Origin: a bacterium
GTDB taxonomy: Bacteria; Elusimicrobiota; Elusimicrobia; Elusimicrobiales; UBA9959
Assembly: GCA_021811315.1 (NCBI GenBank)
Contig: JAJZPF010000006.1
Location: 37,314-101,313, forward strand
Length of the DNA stretch: 64,000 nucleotides
Direction of reading: 5' to 3'
The translations under genes were made by a program, and so were the position numbers. Below the pieces are notes generated by a model. That model saw nothing but the letters and a program-made list of their open reading frames with translations. It did no database searches and was not told the origin of the DNA. Shown in pieces: positions 27,555 to 36,685 of this stretch (its first letter is position 1; every line of letters starts with the position of its first letter).

Positions 27555-27980
27555 TTAGTTTCCCGAACCCTTCACAGGCACATCGGCAGTATTACCCGCC
27601 TTGAAATTATCCTTAAGCCACTTTAGTCTTTCACCTTCCGCGTCGTCGGTCACCGACCCGAATTCCCATACTTTTATGCCACCTGCCGCCAATGCGGCGG
27701 TAAGAAGCGTGGTACTATTTTTACTTTTTATCGCCGTATTCAAAAAGAGGCCTGACCCTATGCCCAAGGCCAGGTACAAATAGAATTTGCCCTTATATTT
27801 TGGATTTATACGGGAAAGATAATAATGCCCGCCGCCCGGGAATGCGATCGAGTAAACCAGGGCTTTTGTCGGGCTTGTCTGGATAAAACTAACATCCAGT
27901 TTCCCGGCACAGGCCGCCTGCGCCAGGTAAAATACCGCTGCCAGCCCCAAAACTCCCGATTTCACAATTTTTGAATTCAT
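27555..27980 (-). CDS. Small exported or membrane protein of unknown function
   Basis: I start at MNSKIVKSGV (ATG at 27978-27980), because the longer frame adds 15 residues without signal-peptide character. This gives 141 residues with a signal peptide (about 1-22, cleaved near AACA-GK). A segment LVYSIAFPGGGHYYLSRI is followed by a hydrophobic stretch YLALGIGSGLFLN. The FPGGGHYYL motif resembles short membrane proteins of the DUF5683/TM2-like type (P-G-x-G-q-x-Y). No enzyme motif is visible. It lies between the GT9 gene and the LysE gene on the same strand. Confidence 0.6.
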   Translation of the reverse strand: MNSKIVKSGVLGLAAVFYLAQAACAGKLDVSFIQTSPTKALVYSIAFPGGGHYYLSRINPKYKGKFYLYLALGIGSGLFLNTAIKSKNSTTLLTAALAAGGIKVWEFGSVTDDAEGERLKWLKDNFKAGNTADVPVKGSGN

Positions 27981-28034
27981 ATTATCAGAACCTTGCGCGC
28001 CCGGGACCACGGTGACAGGCAACACCCCGGGAAC

Positions 28035-29186
28035 TTAATCCGGACAGACAGCTTCTCTTGGCTGCAGTTTCTGGGCATTATCGTGGACTTTTGAAAGCTT
28101 CTTAAAACTGTCAAAGACTTCATCCGCGGATATTTTCTGCATGCCCGATATTTTATGCAGATAGAAAAGGCTTTTGCAGATGCAGTCGAATTTGTCTATT
28201 ACGATGTCTTCGCCGTTAACAGGCATGAAGTTCTTCGGCGCGGGTCCCAGCATGCTTATGCTTCTCAGATCGGCGAGGTGGGCCATGTTCCTGGGACCGC
28301 TGTCTATTCCTATAAAATAGTCGCACAGCCTCATCGCCAGCATGGTTTCCCGGAGGTCCGTTCTGTTTATCAGCGAATATACATTGAAGTCCAGGTTTTC
28401 CTGGATGTGCTTGAACGATTTCGCTTCAAAATCTCCGCCGCCGATGAAGATAAAACGGAAGTCGCCGGTTTTATTTATTTTCTTCAGCAGCTCGATCCAT
28501 TTCCCATTTTCCCACAATTTTATTTTCCAGCCCGAACCCGCATGGAGCAGGATCTTTTTAGCGCTCCCCCGAAGTTCCGTCAGTTGCGAGACCCCGGCAT
28601 AATCTTCGTCACGGAACTCAAAGATATCGTCAAAGCCCCGTCTGTTGCCGGGCTCTTTCATACCGATCATCTCGTAATTTATCTCCCGCCATTGTTTCAC
28701 GTCTTTTTTAAGCAGGGTGTTCTTTATAAGGTGCCCGAAGTATTTAAAGAACGGGATATCATAAGTCCTTATGCTTGAGTATTTTATGCCGTCCAGCAGG
28801 CGGTAAGCATCCGGGCTTATCCTCAGGACCAGGACGTGGCCGTATTCTTTCGACAGGGGCTGGGCGTCCTCATTCTGTTCTATACGCCTGGTATAAACTG
28901 ATTTCGCGGTAAAAACCCTGTCTACGCCCCTGATAGACTCCGCAAGGGATTTAAGAGGCGGGGAAACCAACAGATCCACCTTACAGCCGGTGGTTTCTAT
29001 AAACATCCTCAGCGCGGGCAGGGTCGCCAGGAAATCGCCTATGATACAGGTGTCGATTACCAGTATTTTCCCCTTTGCCGGCACCGCGCTTTTAAACAGG
29101 TTCCTCAGACGCAATTTGATCAGAAGAGGTATTTCATTGCCTATCTTTAACTCATCATGGTTTATACTTAGGGCAAAGTTTTTCAT
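28035..29186 (-). CDS. Glycosyltransferase family 9 (heptosyltransferase-like)
   Basis: A GT-B fold protein of 383 residues. The N-terminal strand KILVIDTCIIGDFLATLPALR corresponds to the acceptor-domain GDxLxxxP motif of GT9 enzymes. The C-terminal donor domain has LLHAGSGWKIKLWENGKWIELL (key residues HAGSG...K.W) and GIDSGPRNMAHLADLRSISMLGP (key residues DSGPRNMAHLA). GT9 enzymes transfer heptose or related sugars to lipopolysaccharide cores, which implies an outer-membrane glycolipid. There is no neighbouring LPS gene, so the exact sugar is unknown. Confidence 0.85.
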   Translation of the reverse strand: MKNFALSINHDELKIGNEIPLLIKLRLRNLFKSAVPAKGKILVIDTCIIGDFLATLPALRMFIETTGCKVDLLVSPPLKSLAESIRGVDRVFTAKSVYTRRIEQNEDAQPLSKEYGHVLVLRISPDAYRLLDGIKYSSIRTYDIPFFKYFGHLIKNTLLKKDVKQWREINYEMIGMKEPGNRRGFDDIFEFRDEDYAGVSQLTELRGSAKKILLHAGSGWKIKLWENGKWIELLKKINKTGDFRFIFIGGGDFEAKSFKHIQENLDFNVYSLINRTDLRETMLAMRLCDYFIGIDSGPRNMAHLADLRSISMLGPAPKNFMPVNGEDIVIDKFDCICKSLFYLHKISGMQKISADEVFDSFKKLSKVHDNAQKLQPREAVCPD

Positions 29187-29353
29187 TTATGATCCCCCGT
29201 CAGGAATAACTCTATCCATTTTCATCTGAAGTTAACAGGGCTTGGAACCGCTTTGTGTTGACTTGTTTCCCGGCTTTAGAACCACTGTAGCGCTTCGACG
29301 GGGAGGAAACAATTAGGAATTCTGCCTGGTTAACCGCGTATTATTACGGACAA

Positions 29354-29380
29354 TTGTCGCCTTTATATTTTTGGTATTAT
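29354..29380 (+). promoter_or_regulatory. Probable extended -10 promoter for the TPR protein gene
   Basis: TTGTCG (29354-29359) lies 15 bp before TATTAT (29375-29380). A TG at 29372-29373 one base ahead of the hexamer makes an extended -10 (TGGTATTAT). Transcription would begin near 29387, leaving a leader of about 24 nt. The gene's ATG (29411) has no clear Shine-Dalgarno. Confidence 0.55.
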
Positions 29381-29410
29381 AGCGGCAGAGGCGCTTTCAA
29401 GTATAATTAT

Positions 29411-30610
29411 ATGAAAAAATCATTCCTCCCCGCCGCATTGGTCTTCATTCTGGCTGCCGCTGTCTTTGCCGGTACGCCTAAGTACGAGCCCCTGCCGGAA
29501 GAACTGCGCCTGCTCTCGAAGAAAGGCCTGGACGCTATCTATGCGGTGGACATTGAAGAGGCTGAAAAAGAGTTCAACCTGGCCCTGCAAAAATATCCGG
29601 ACCACCCGTTCCCGCATTTCGGCATAGCTATGGCGAAGTGGGCCAATTTGGAGTACCTTGAGGAAGAGTCCGACCCCAAACTGGACAAGGAATATGCCGA
29701 CCTTACGGACAAGGCCATAGCCACAGGCAAGAGCTGGATAGAGAAACATCCCGGCGACGCCAACGCTTACCTGTGCCTGGGCGGCATCTACGGCCTGCGC
29801 GCGCACCTGGCCGTGCTGCAGCACCGCTGGGTCAAAGCTTATTTCGACGGGAAGAAAGCCATTTCCATAACGCGCAAAGCGGTCAAGATAGACCCTGAAC
29901 TTTACGACGCGTACCTGGGGCTGGGCCTGTACGAATATTACGCGGGCACGCTGCCCGGCGTAATAAAGCTGTTCGCCGGGCTTCTGATGCGCGGTGACGC
30001 GCAGAAGGGGCTTGAGTATCTGGCTATCTGCAAGGACAAGGGCTATTTCAACGCCCTGGCGGCGAAACTTTTCCTTATAGAGATCTACACGCAGCCCGGC
30101 AGCCCCTACGCCAACCCGGACCTGGCCGTAAAATGGGCGCGCGAACTCCGCGCCGCGTACCCGCTGCAGCCGCAGATGCAGTTCATCGAGGTGGTTTCGC
30201 TTTACGAGGCTAAAAAGTACGAGGAATCCCGCGCCGAAACCATGGATTATCTGAAGTCGGTCAACGACGGAAAACCGGGCTACCGCAAAAGCTTTCTCCC
30301 GCGCGTTTTCACCGCCATCGGCGACACTTGGCTGGCGCAGAAGAAATACGACGAGGCGGCGGATTATTTCGCCAAAGGGGCGGCCGCTCTTAAAGAGAAC
30401 CCGGACCTGCCCCCGGCGCGCTGGGGCGTATGGGCGCTGGTGAGGCTCGGCAATGTCTACGACCTCAAAGGAATGCGGCCCAAAGCTCTTGACTGCTACC
30501 GGGACGCGCGTTCCTACAAGGATAACTGGGGCTTTTCGGAATCAATAGAGCGCTACCTTAAAAAACCTTTTTCCGAGGCTGAACTTCCCGGCCCCCTGCC
30601 GCCGCCGTAG
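29411..30610 (+). CDS. Secreted tetratricopeptide-repeat protein
   Basis: I start at MKKSFLPAALVF (29411), which gives a clean signal peptide (about 1-20, cleaved after VFAG) and 399 residues. Repeating helix pairs with TPR-like spacing cover most of the mature part, for example AEKEFNLALQKYPDHPFPHFGIA, YDAYLGLGLYEYYAGTLPGVIK, GDTWLAQKKYDEAADYFAKGAA and LVRLGNVYDLKGMRPKALDCY (each a helix-turn-helix with conserved small and aromatic residues). TPR proteins act as scaffolds. It is a single-gene unit pointing away from the GT9 gene; the partner is unknown. Confidence 0.8.
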   Translation: MKKSFLPAALVFILAAAVFAGTPKYEPLPEELRLLSKKGLDAIYAVDIEEAEKEFNLALQKYPDHPFPHFGIAMAKWANLEYLEEESDPKLDKEYADLTDKAIATGKSWIEKHPGDANAYLCLGGIYGLRAHLAVLQHRWVKAYFDGKKAISITRKAVKIDPELYDAYLGLGLYEYYAGTLPGVIKLFAGLLMRGDAQKGLEYLAICKDKGYFNALAAKLFLIEIYTQPGSPYANPDLAVKWARELRAAYPLQPQMQFIEVVSLYEAKKYEESRAETMDYLKSVNDGKPGYRKSFLPRVFTAIGDTWLAQKKYDEAADYFAKGAAALKENPDLPPARWGVWALVRLGNVYDLKGMRPKALDCYRDARSYKDNWGFSESIERYLKKPFSEAELPGPLPPP

Positions 30611-30672
30611 CGGTTTCCCGGCCCGGCGGGCGCAAACGTTCAGTTGTCCGACTGGCGGGGGACCTTCCCGCC

Positions 30673-31476
30673 TTACTGGATGAGCTGCACCGTGCCGTAC
30701 CCTTTCTTTTCAGCGGCCTTGCCGCCGGCCTGCACGGATCCCTCCAGCAGGAACACCAATTTGTAGCCCTCTCCGGAAAAAGAAGTTCTCTTCCCGAGCG
30801 TGAGCTTCTCCTCGTTCTGCAGTTGGAAAGCCCTGGCCGCCGGAGAACTGTTCTTCTCGAGCTGGTACTGGAGCCGGAAGCCGTTCCCGCCTGCCGGGGT
30901 GAGCAGGCTGTTGAGGATGAAGCCGAATTTGCGCGATCCCTGCCGCAAGCCGTCCACCACGTTGGACTGGGTCCCGGACTTAGAAACTATTTTGCACACC
31001 TGCCTCGAGCCTCCCGCCGATACGTCCGCGGTCAGGCGGTAGTTCGGCAGGCCCGCGGGGTCCCAGGCCTTGCCGGCTTTGCCTGGCGCGGCCTTTACCG
31101 GGTCGAGAGTCAGCGTGACGGACCACGGCCCGCAGTCCAGCGCCGCCAGCGGCACGCCCGGGCGGAGGACCGCTTCGCTCTGCAGCTGTATGGACCGGCC
31201 GTCGCGCTCGGGGCCGTCGGTAAGCTCGAGCTGGTACTGCAGCGTGAGCCCGTCAGCGCCGCCGACCAGCAGGCCGTTTACGATCACCTGCTTGCCGTTC
31301 AGCGGCCCTACATGGTTGGCCTGGCGGCCTTCGGTCAGGCGGAGGACCTGCTTGTAGACCGAAGACCCGTAAGAAATGCGCGCCTCCAGGGAGTGCGGCG
31401 AGGCCGCCGTGGCCGGGCCCGCCGCCGCCAGCAGCAGCGCCGCAAACAAGAATTTCTGAGCGTGAAAAATTACCAT
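30673..31476 (-). CDS. Exported protein with two tandem copies of an unknown beta-rich domain
   Basis: I start at MVIFHAQKFLFAALLL (ATG at 31474-31476) because GGAGG lies 5 nt upstream and a signal peptide follows (cleaved near ATA-ASPH). The mature protein has two related halves. The first runs from ARISYGSS through KQVIVNGLL, LTLQYQLE and IQLQSEAVL. The second runs from TADVSAGG through KFGFILNSLL, FRLQYQLE and FQLQNEEKL. Shared LQYQLE and QLQxE positions point to an internal duplication. No known family was recognised. A TATAAT (31519-31524, minus strand) 40 bp upstream may be its -10 element. Confidence 0.7.
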   Translation of the reverse strand: MVIFHAQKFLFAALLLAAAGPATAASPHSLEARISYGSSVYKQVLRLTEGRQANHVGPLNGKQVIVNGLLVGGADGLTLQYQLELTDGPERDGRSIQLQSEAVLRPGVPLAALDCGPWSVTLTLDPVKAAPGKAGKAWDPAGLPNYRLTADVSAGGSRQVCKIVSKSGTQSNVVDGLRQGSRKFGFILNSLLTPAGGNGFRLQYQLEKNSSPAARAFQLQNEEKLTLGKRTSFSGEGYKLVFLLEGSVQAGGKAAEKKGYGTVQLIQ

Positions 31477-31591
31477 AAAGACCTCCGGTATATATCGGCG
31501 CGACGCCGCCTGCGAGCTATTATATGTTTTAAAGCCGGCCAAAATCAGGTGACGCACAACTTAATTCCCGGTAATTAAGTCGGGGGCAAAT

Positions 31592-31658
31592 AGGGTACGC
31601 TGCACAATATCTCGATTGTTTTAAGTTATCGAGTTATCGAGCAACGTCCCCTATCTCC
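31592..31658 (+). repeat. Repeat R2, copy 2
   Basis: Same length and layout as the copy at 26703-26768: ACGCTGCACAATATCTC at 31597-31613, TTTTAAGTTATCGAGTTATC at 31619-31638 and CGTCCCCTATCTCC at 31645-31658. The stem arms are degenerate here (GGGTACGCTGC against GCAACGTCCC). Only a few bases differ from copy 1. It lies between the duplicated-domain protein gene and the long acyl-CoA dehydrogenase gene, next to a TTAATT/AATTAA hairpin at 31560-31577. Confidence 0.78.
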
Positions 31659-31665
31659 TATCTCT

Positions 31666-33462
31666 TTAGAGGAAATATTTTTTGGTCTCTATCAGTTTAT
31701 CCGCTATCTTACGTTGGAGCGAGACCGGGTCTACAAGGTTGTTAGCGAGCGGGCGGGCCAGCCTTTTCAGGCGGCCGAGGTAGGATTTGAGCATGTCGCC
31801 TTCTTCGAGATAAGCGAGGACTTCTTTAGCGAGTTTCTCGGTTTCCATCGCGGCGTTCTGGACGTAAAGCTTTACAATGGCTTCCTGGATCTCGCCGCCG
31901 TGCTCTTTGGCGCGCAGCAGGCCGCTTTCGGCCAGGTACATCAGGATGAGCATATCGCTCAGCCGGCGCAGGATCTCCTGCTGGGCGACTATCTTTTCCC
32001 TGACCGGGAATTTCTCCAGGACCCGGCCGCCGGCCACGAAGAACATCTTCTTCATGCCGTTCACCAGCTCGGCCTGCGCGGCCAGCTTCTCGTCGGGTAG
32101 CTCCTCGGCGGAACCTTCCTCGAGCTGCGCGGCAAGCGCGGCGCCGGCCTTGGCCAGGGGCAGCTTGCCTTTCCCCGCCCTCTCCAGCATATTCAGGATC
32201 GCCGTCAGGCGGTTTATCTCGTTCGTGCCTTCGAAGATCCTGTTGATGCGGGCGTCGCGCAGGTAGCGCTCGGCCAGGTAGTCCTTGGTGTAGCCGTAGC
32301 CGCCGTGCACCTGCACGTTCTCGTCGGCGACGTACCAGAACATCTCGCTGCCGGCGACTTTGAGGATGGCGCATTCTATCTCGTATTCCCGAAGCGCGTC
32401 CAGGGTCTGGGCGAAATCCTTGAAGTCGGTGGCTTTGAACTTTTCCTCGACCATGCCGGCGGTCCGGTAAACGGCGCTTTCCGTCATCCACGCCCCTACG
32501 ACCATGTTCGCGAGCTTCTCTTTTATCATCCCGAACTGGGCGACAGGGATCCCGAACTGCTTTCTCTCGACCGCGTATTTAACGGCGTCGTTGATCACGT
32601 GCTTGCCGGACCCGGTGGTCATCGCGCCCAGCTTGAGCCTGCCGATGTTCAGGGTGTTGAAAATAATATGGATGCCTTTGCCGATCTCGCCCAGGAGGTT
32701 TTCCGCGGGGACTTGCACGTCCACGAGGTTGAGAGGGCAGGTGGAAGAGCCGGAAATGCCCATCTTCGACTCTTCCTTCCCGACGGTGAAGCCGGGCGCG
32801 CCTTTTTCCACGATGAAACAGGCTGACTTCTTCGGATCCCCGTCCACCTTGGCCAGGATAACGAACAAATTGGCGAAGCCGCTGTTCGAAATAAAGGTTT
32901 TGTTCCCGTTAAGGATATAGGACTTGCCGTCCGGGCTCAGGGTCGCCTTGGTCTTGGCGCCGTAGAGGTCGCTGCCGGCTTCCGGCTCGGTGGCGCCGAA
33001 GGCGCCTGTCCATTCGCCGCTGACCAGCTTGGGGAGATATTTCTTTTTCTGCGCTTCCGTCCCGAAGAACAGGATGGGGTGGGTTCCGATCCCGCTGTGC
33101 GCGGCCCAGGAGACCGCCCAGGAGCCGCCCGCGCCGAAAACTTCAGAGACGCACATCGCGGTGGCGAAATCAAGCCCGGAGCCGCCGTATTCCTCGGCCA
33201 CGTCGGTGCCCAGGAAGCCCATATCGGCCACTTTTTTAAGCAGGCCGACGGTGACGCCGTAATCGCCCTTCTGTTCGTCTATCGCCGCCAGCTTGGGCAG
33301 CACGTCCTTCTCTATGAATTTTTTCGCCGTTTCGACGGCCATTTTCTGCTCTTCAGTGAATTTTTCAGGCGTAAAGATCTTCGTAGTTACCGGGAAGCCA
33401 AGCCCCCCGGGGATAGAAAAGTAACCGCCGGCGGAAATATCGTTAATTTTCTCAGCGCTCAT
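31666..33462 (-). CDS. Long acyl-CoA dehydrogenase (VLCAD/FadE-like with C-terminal extension)
   Basis: I start at MSAEKINDIS (ATG at 33460-33462; GAGGAG 6 nt upstream), which gives 598 residues. Residues about 30-420 are the acyl-CoA dehydrogenase core: FGATEPEAGSDLYGAKT, YILNGNKTFISNSGFA, VQVHGGYGYTKDYLAERYLRDARI and IFEGTNEINR with the catalytic Glu. A helical C-terminal extension (about 430-598) resembles the membrane-associating part of VLCAD/ACAD9-type enzymes. It would oxidise longer acyl-CoAs and feed ETF. Transcribed alone on the minus strand, divergent from the biotin ligase operon. Confidence 0.9.
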   Translation of the reverse strand: MSAEKINDISAGGYFSIPGGLGFPVTTKIFTPEKFTEEQKMAVETAKKFIEKDVLPKLAAIDEQKGDYGVTVGLLKKVADMGFLGTDVAEEYGGSGLDFATAMCVSEVFGAGGSWAVSWAAHSGIGTHPILFFGTEAQKKKYLPKLVSGEWTGAFGATEPEAGSDLYGAKTKATLSPDGKSYILNGNKTFISNSGFANLFVILAKVDGDPKKSACFIVEKGAPGFTVGKEESKMGISGSSTCPLNLVDVQVPAENLLGEIGKGIHIIFNTLNIGRLKLGAMTTGSGKHVINDAVKYAVERKQFGIPVAQFGMIKEKLANMVVGAWMTESAVYRTAGMVEEKFKATDFKDFAQTLDALREYEIECAILKVAGSEMFWYVADENVQVHGGYGYTKDYLAERYLRDARINRIFEGTNEINRLTAILNMLERAGKGKLPLAKAGAALAAQLEEGSAEELPDEKLAAQAELVNGMKKMFFVAGGRVLEKFPVREKIVAQQEILRRLSDMLILMYLAESGLLRAKEHGGEIQEAIVKLYVQNAAMETEKLAKEVLAYLEEGDMLKSYLGRLKRLARPLANNLVDPVSLQRKIADKLIETKKYFL

Positions 33463-33598
33463 AGTTATCTCCTCGTGTGATAAGGGTGAAAAATCGTGTC
33501 CCGCTTTCTTAAACAATTATATTCTATTTTTTAGGCATGATTTGTATAATTAATACTGTATTGACGCAAGTCCCGGGGACCTTTGACCATAGGCATAA

Positions 33599-34312
33599 AT
33601 GCCGGACTCTAGAATCATCCGTTTTAACACGCTCCCGTCTACCCAGGACTATGCCGTGGACCTGGCGAAAAAAGCTGAAAGCCGGGAATGGACCGCGGTC
33701 GCCGCGGAGACCCAGACTAAAGGCAGGGGCACGGGGGGCAATGACTGGTACTCCCCCCGCGGGCAGAATCTTTATTTTTCTTTGACCGCGTGGCCGCCCG
33801 GAACTATGGCGGACCCGGCGGTAATAAATCACTCGGCGGCGCTGGCGGTAGCGGAAGTGCTGGCCGGTTACGGCGTGGCCTGCAGGATAAAGTGGCCTAA
33901 CGACCTGCTGGCCGGCGGTAAAAAGATCAGCGGCATACTCTCCACTTCCGGCTTGAACCGCCGCGGGGACAGCTTTATAGTTTGCGGCGTCGGCTTGAAC
34001 GTGGATACGCTGCAATTCCCGCCGGGGCTTTCAGGCCTCGCCACCTCGATGAAGCTGGAGACGGGACAAAGCCCGGACAAGGAAGAATTGCTCCGAAAAC
34101 TGCTGGCGGCGCTGGAGCGCCGGTTCCGGCTTCTTTTCAGGAACGGTTTCTCCGGAGAAGTGGGCGAATATGTCTCGCTGATGGCGCAAATTGGCGACGC
34201 TTATACGCCCGGGAACGGCGGGCCTTCCGGGACCATAGCGGGCATTAGTGAGAAGGGCTGGCTTTTGGTAAAATACTCCGGCGGGGTAGAGGCGGTTCGT
34301 CCCTATGGATAA
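33599..34312 (+). CDS. birA: Biotin-[carboxyl-carrier-protein] ligase BirA (no DNA-binding domain)
   Basis: A protein of 237 residues with the catalytic motif [21 protein letters not shown] (residues GRGTGGN bind biotinyl-AMP) and the lysine motif [10 protein letters not shown] followed by KKISGIL. A short C-terminal SH3-like domain follows. It joins biotin to the carrier lysine. No N-terminal helix-turn-helix is present, so it is a monofunctional ligase. Its overlap (8 bp) with the carboxylase beta gene and the presence of a BCCP gene four genes downstream show the target. A TATAAT at 33545-33550 may be the operon's -10, without a clear -35. Confidence 0.92.
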   Translation: MPDSRIIRFNTLPSTQDYAVDLAKKAESREWTAVAAETQTKGRGTGGNDWYSPRGQNLYFSLTAWPPGTMADPAVINHSAALAVAEVLAGYGVACRIKWPNDLLAGGKKISGILSTSGLNRRGDSFIVCGVGLNVDTLQFPPGLSGLATSMKLETGQSPDKEELLRKLLAALERRFRLLFRNGFSGEVGEYVSLMAQIGDAYTPGNGGPSGTIAGISEKGWLLVKYSGGVEAVRPYG

Positions 34313-35912
34313 AATAATCTCTAACGTAAATACGCAGAGCCCTGAATTCAGGGAAAACGAAAAATTCAATCTGGGCGTGGTCGCCGAGTTCAGGAAACGC
34401 CTGGAGACCGCGAAAGCCGGCGGCCCCCCTAAATCCAGGGAACTTCATATTTCAAGGAAAAAGCTCCTCCCGAGGGAGAGGATAAAGGCGCTACTGGATA
34501 AAGATACCCCTTTTCTCGAGCTCTGCGCCCTGGCCGCCAACGGGATGTACGAGGATGAAGCGCCCTGCGCCGGGATAATAACGGGCATAGGCCTGATCCA
34601 CGGCCGCGAAGTGGTCATCATAGCCAATGACGCCACCGTAAAAGGCGGAACCTATTACCCTATCACCGTAAAAAAACATTTAAGGGCGCAGGAAGTGGCC
34701 CTCGAGAACAATCTGCCCTGCCTTTATTTAGTGGATTCCGGCGGGGCTTTCCTGCCGCTGCAGGACGAGGTTTTCCCGGACAAGTTCCATTTCGGCCGGA
34801 TCTTTTACAACCAGGCCATAATGTCCTCAAAAGGGATAGCGCAGATCTCCATAGTGTTCGGCTCCTGCACGGCCGGCGGAGCTTATATCCCCGCAATGAG
34901 CGAAGAGACCGTGATGGTCAAGAACCAGGCCACTATTTTCCTCGGCGGCCCCCCCCTGGTAAAAGCCGCCACGGGCGAGGACGTCACGGACGAGGAGCTT
35001 GGCGGCGCCGACGTTCATTGCCGCATCTCCGGCGTGTCCGACCATCTCGCCGCCGACGAGCAGGGCGCGATCAGGACCGCGCGCAATATAGTCGAGAATC
35101 TAAAGCACACAGTAAAGACGGACATCGGGGCCTCCGTTCCGGAAGAACCCGCCTATGACCCTAAAGAACTCTACGGCATCATTCCCTCCAGCCTTAAGAA
35201 ATCCTTCGATACGCGGGAAGTGATAGCGCGCATCGTCGACGGCTCGAAGTTCCACGAGTTCAAGAAGACCTACGGCGTCACTTTGGTCACCGGCTTCGCC
35301 AGGATCATGGGCCAGCCGGTCGGCATTATCGCCAATAACGGGATACTTTTCTCGGAGAGCTCTCTTAAAGGCACGCATTTCATAGAGCTTTGCTGCTCGC
35401 GGCGCGTCCCGCTGGTCTTCCTCCAGAATATCACCGGCTTCATCATCGGCAAGAAATACGAGCACGGCGGCATAGCCAAGGACGGCGCGAAGCTGGTCTC
35501 CGCCGTATCCAGCGCGAACGTCCCGAAGTTCACCGTCATCATAGGCGGCTCCTACGGCGCGGGCAATTACGGGATGTGCGGCAGGGCTTTCGGCGGCAGG
35601 TTCCTCTGGATGTGGCCCACCGGCAGGATCTCGGTGATGGGCGGCGAGCAGGCCGCGAACGTCCTGTGCACCGTAAAGATGAACCAGCTCGCTAAAAAGG
35701 GCGTTACGATGAGCCCCGAAGAGCAGGCCGAGTTCAAAGACCCGATCCTGCGGAAATACGAGACCGAAGCCAGCCCTTACTACAGCTCCGCCCGGCTCTG
35801 GGACGACGGAGTGATAGACCCCGTCGATACCCGCAAAGTCCTGGGCCTCGCCATAGCGGCGTCGCTGAACATGCCCATCGAGGAATACAAAGCCCCTGTA
35901 TACAGAATGTGA
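34305..35912 (+). CDS. mccB: Methylcrotonyl-CoA carboxylase beta (carboxyltransferase) subunit
   Basis: A carboxyltransferase of 535 residues. N- and C-terminal crotonase-like domains carry [40 protein letters not shown] and [22 protein letters not shown], followed by [24 protein letters not shown] and [13 protein letters not shown] (each cited by its glycine pattern). The GGAFLPLQ and FIIGKKYE variants match methylcrotonyl-CoA rather than propionyl-CoA carboxylases. It transfers carboxyl from biotin to 3-methylcrotonyl-CoA in leucine breakdown. It is coupled at both ends: 8 bp with birA and a GTGA overlap with the hydratase gene. Confidence 0.92.
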   Translation: MDKIISNVNTQSPEFRENEKFNLGVVAEFRKRLETAKAGGPPKSRELHISRKKLLPRERIKALLDKDTPFLELCALAANGMYEDEAPCAGIITGIGLIHGREVVIIANDATVKGGTYYPITVKKHLRAQEVALENNLPCLYLVDSGGAFLPLQDEVFPDKFHFGRIFYNQAIMSSKGIAQISIVFGSCTAGGAYIPAMSEETVMVKNQATIFLGGPPLVKAATGEDVTDEELGGADVHCRISGVSDHLAADEQGAIRTARNIVENLKHTVKTDIGASVPEEPAYDPKELYGIIPSSLKKSFDTREVIARIVDGSKFHEFKKTYGVTLVTGFARIMGQPVGIIANNGILFSESSLKGTHFIELCCSRRVPLVFLQNITGFIIGKKYEHGGIAKDGAKLVSAVSSANVPKFTVIIGGSYGAGNYGMCGRAFGGRFLWMWPTGRISVMGGEQAANVLCTVKMNQLAKKGVTMSPEEQAEFKDPILRKYETEASPYYSSARLWDDGVIDPVDTRKVLGLAIAASLNMPIEEYKAPVYRM

Positions 35913-36685
35913 AAACGATAAAAATCGAAACCATAGACAGGATAGCCAAAGTCTCCCTGGCGCGCCCCGAAGTGCACAATGCCTTCGATAAAGCGATGAT
36001 CCAGGAGCTCACGGAAGCGTTCTCGGCTTTCGCCGTCCACCCCTCCGTGCGCGCCGTGATACTGACCGGCGAGGGCAGATCTTTTTGCGCCGGAGCGGAC
36101 CTCAACTGGCTGGGCGCCAGCCGCTCTGCTCCTTATGAAGAGCATCTGGCGGACACGCTGAAGCTTTCCTCGATGTTCCGGGCCATCTATGACCTGGACA
36201 AGCCGGTCATAGCGGCCGTGAACGGGGCCGCGCTGGGCGGCGGCGTCGGTCTTTTGGCCGTTGCCGACGTGGTAATAGCCTCGGAAGAAGCCGTCCTCGG
36301 CCTGAGCGAAGTTAAGATAGGCGTGGTCCCGGCCTGCATCTCCCCCTACCTTTTCATGCGCTGCGCAAACAGGGCGAAACTTAAGGAATATTTCATGAGC
36401 GGAGAGAGATTTTCCGCCAGGGACGCTAAAGAAGCCGGGCTGGTGGACCATATCTGCAAATCTTATGAGCTGCCGGAAGCGGCGCTTGCGAAAGCCAGGT
36501 CTTTCGCCAATGCCGCCCCCAAAGCCCAGGGCGTGTGCAAGCAGCTTTTCCGGGACGTCCCCCTTATGCACCTCGACGAAGCAGAGCGCTACACCGCGAA
36601 GGTTCTTGCGAATATCAGGACCGGCGACGAAGCGCACAGGGGCATAGAAGCTTTTTTCAGCAAGAAGAAAATAGAATGGGAATAA
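35909..36685 (+). CDS. liuC: Methylglutaconyl-CoA hydratase-type crotonase
   Basis: A crotonase of 258 residues that begins at a GTG overlapping the mccB TGA. The motifs are [52 protein letters not shown] and [18 protein letters not shown]. The ADLNWL signature after the oxyanion-hole residues is typical of LiuC/AUH-like methylglutaconyl-CoA hydratases. The first glutamate position is Gly (GGGVGL) and the second Glu is retained (SEVKIG), as in that subgroup. It hydrates 3-methylglutaconyl-CoA to HMG-CoA between the carboxylase and HMG-CoA lyase steps encoded on either side. Confidence 0.88.
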   Translation: MKTIKIETIDRIAKVSLARPEVHNAFDKAMIQELTEAFSAFAVHPSVRAVILTGEGRSFCAGADLNWLGASRSAPYEEHLADTLKLSSMFRAIYDLDKPVIAAVNGAALGGGVGLLAVADVVIASEEAVLGLSEVKIGVVPACISPYLFMRCANRAKLKEYFMSGERFSARDAKEAGLVDHICKSYELPEAALAKARSFANAAPKAQGVCKQLFRDVPLMHLDEAERYTAKVLANIRTGDEAHRGIEAFFSKKKIEWE

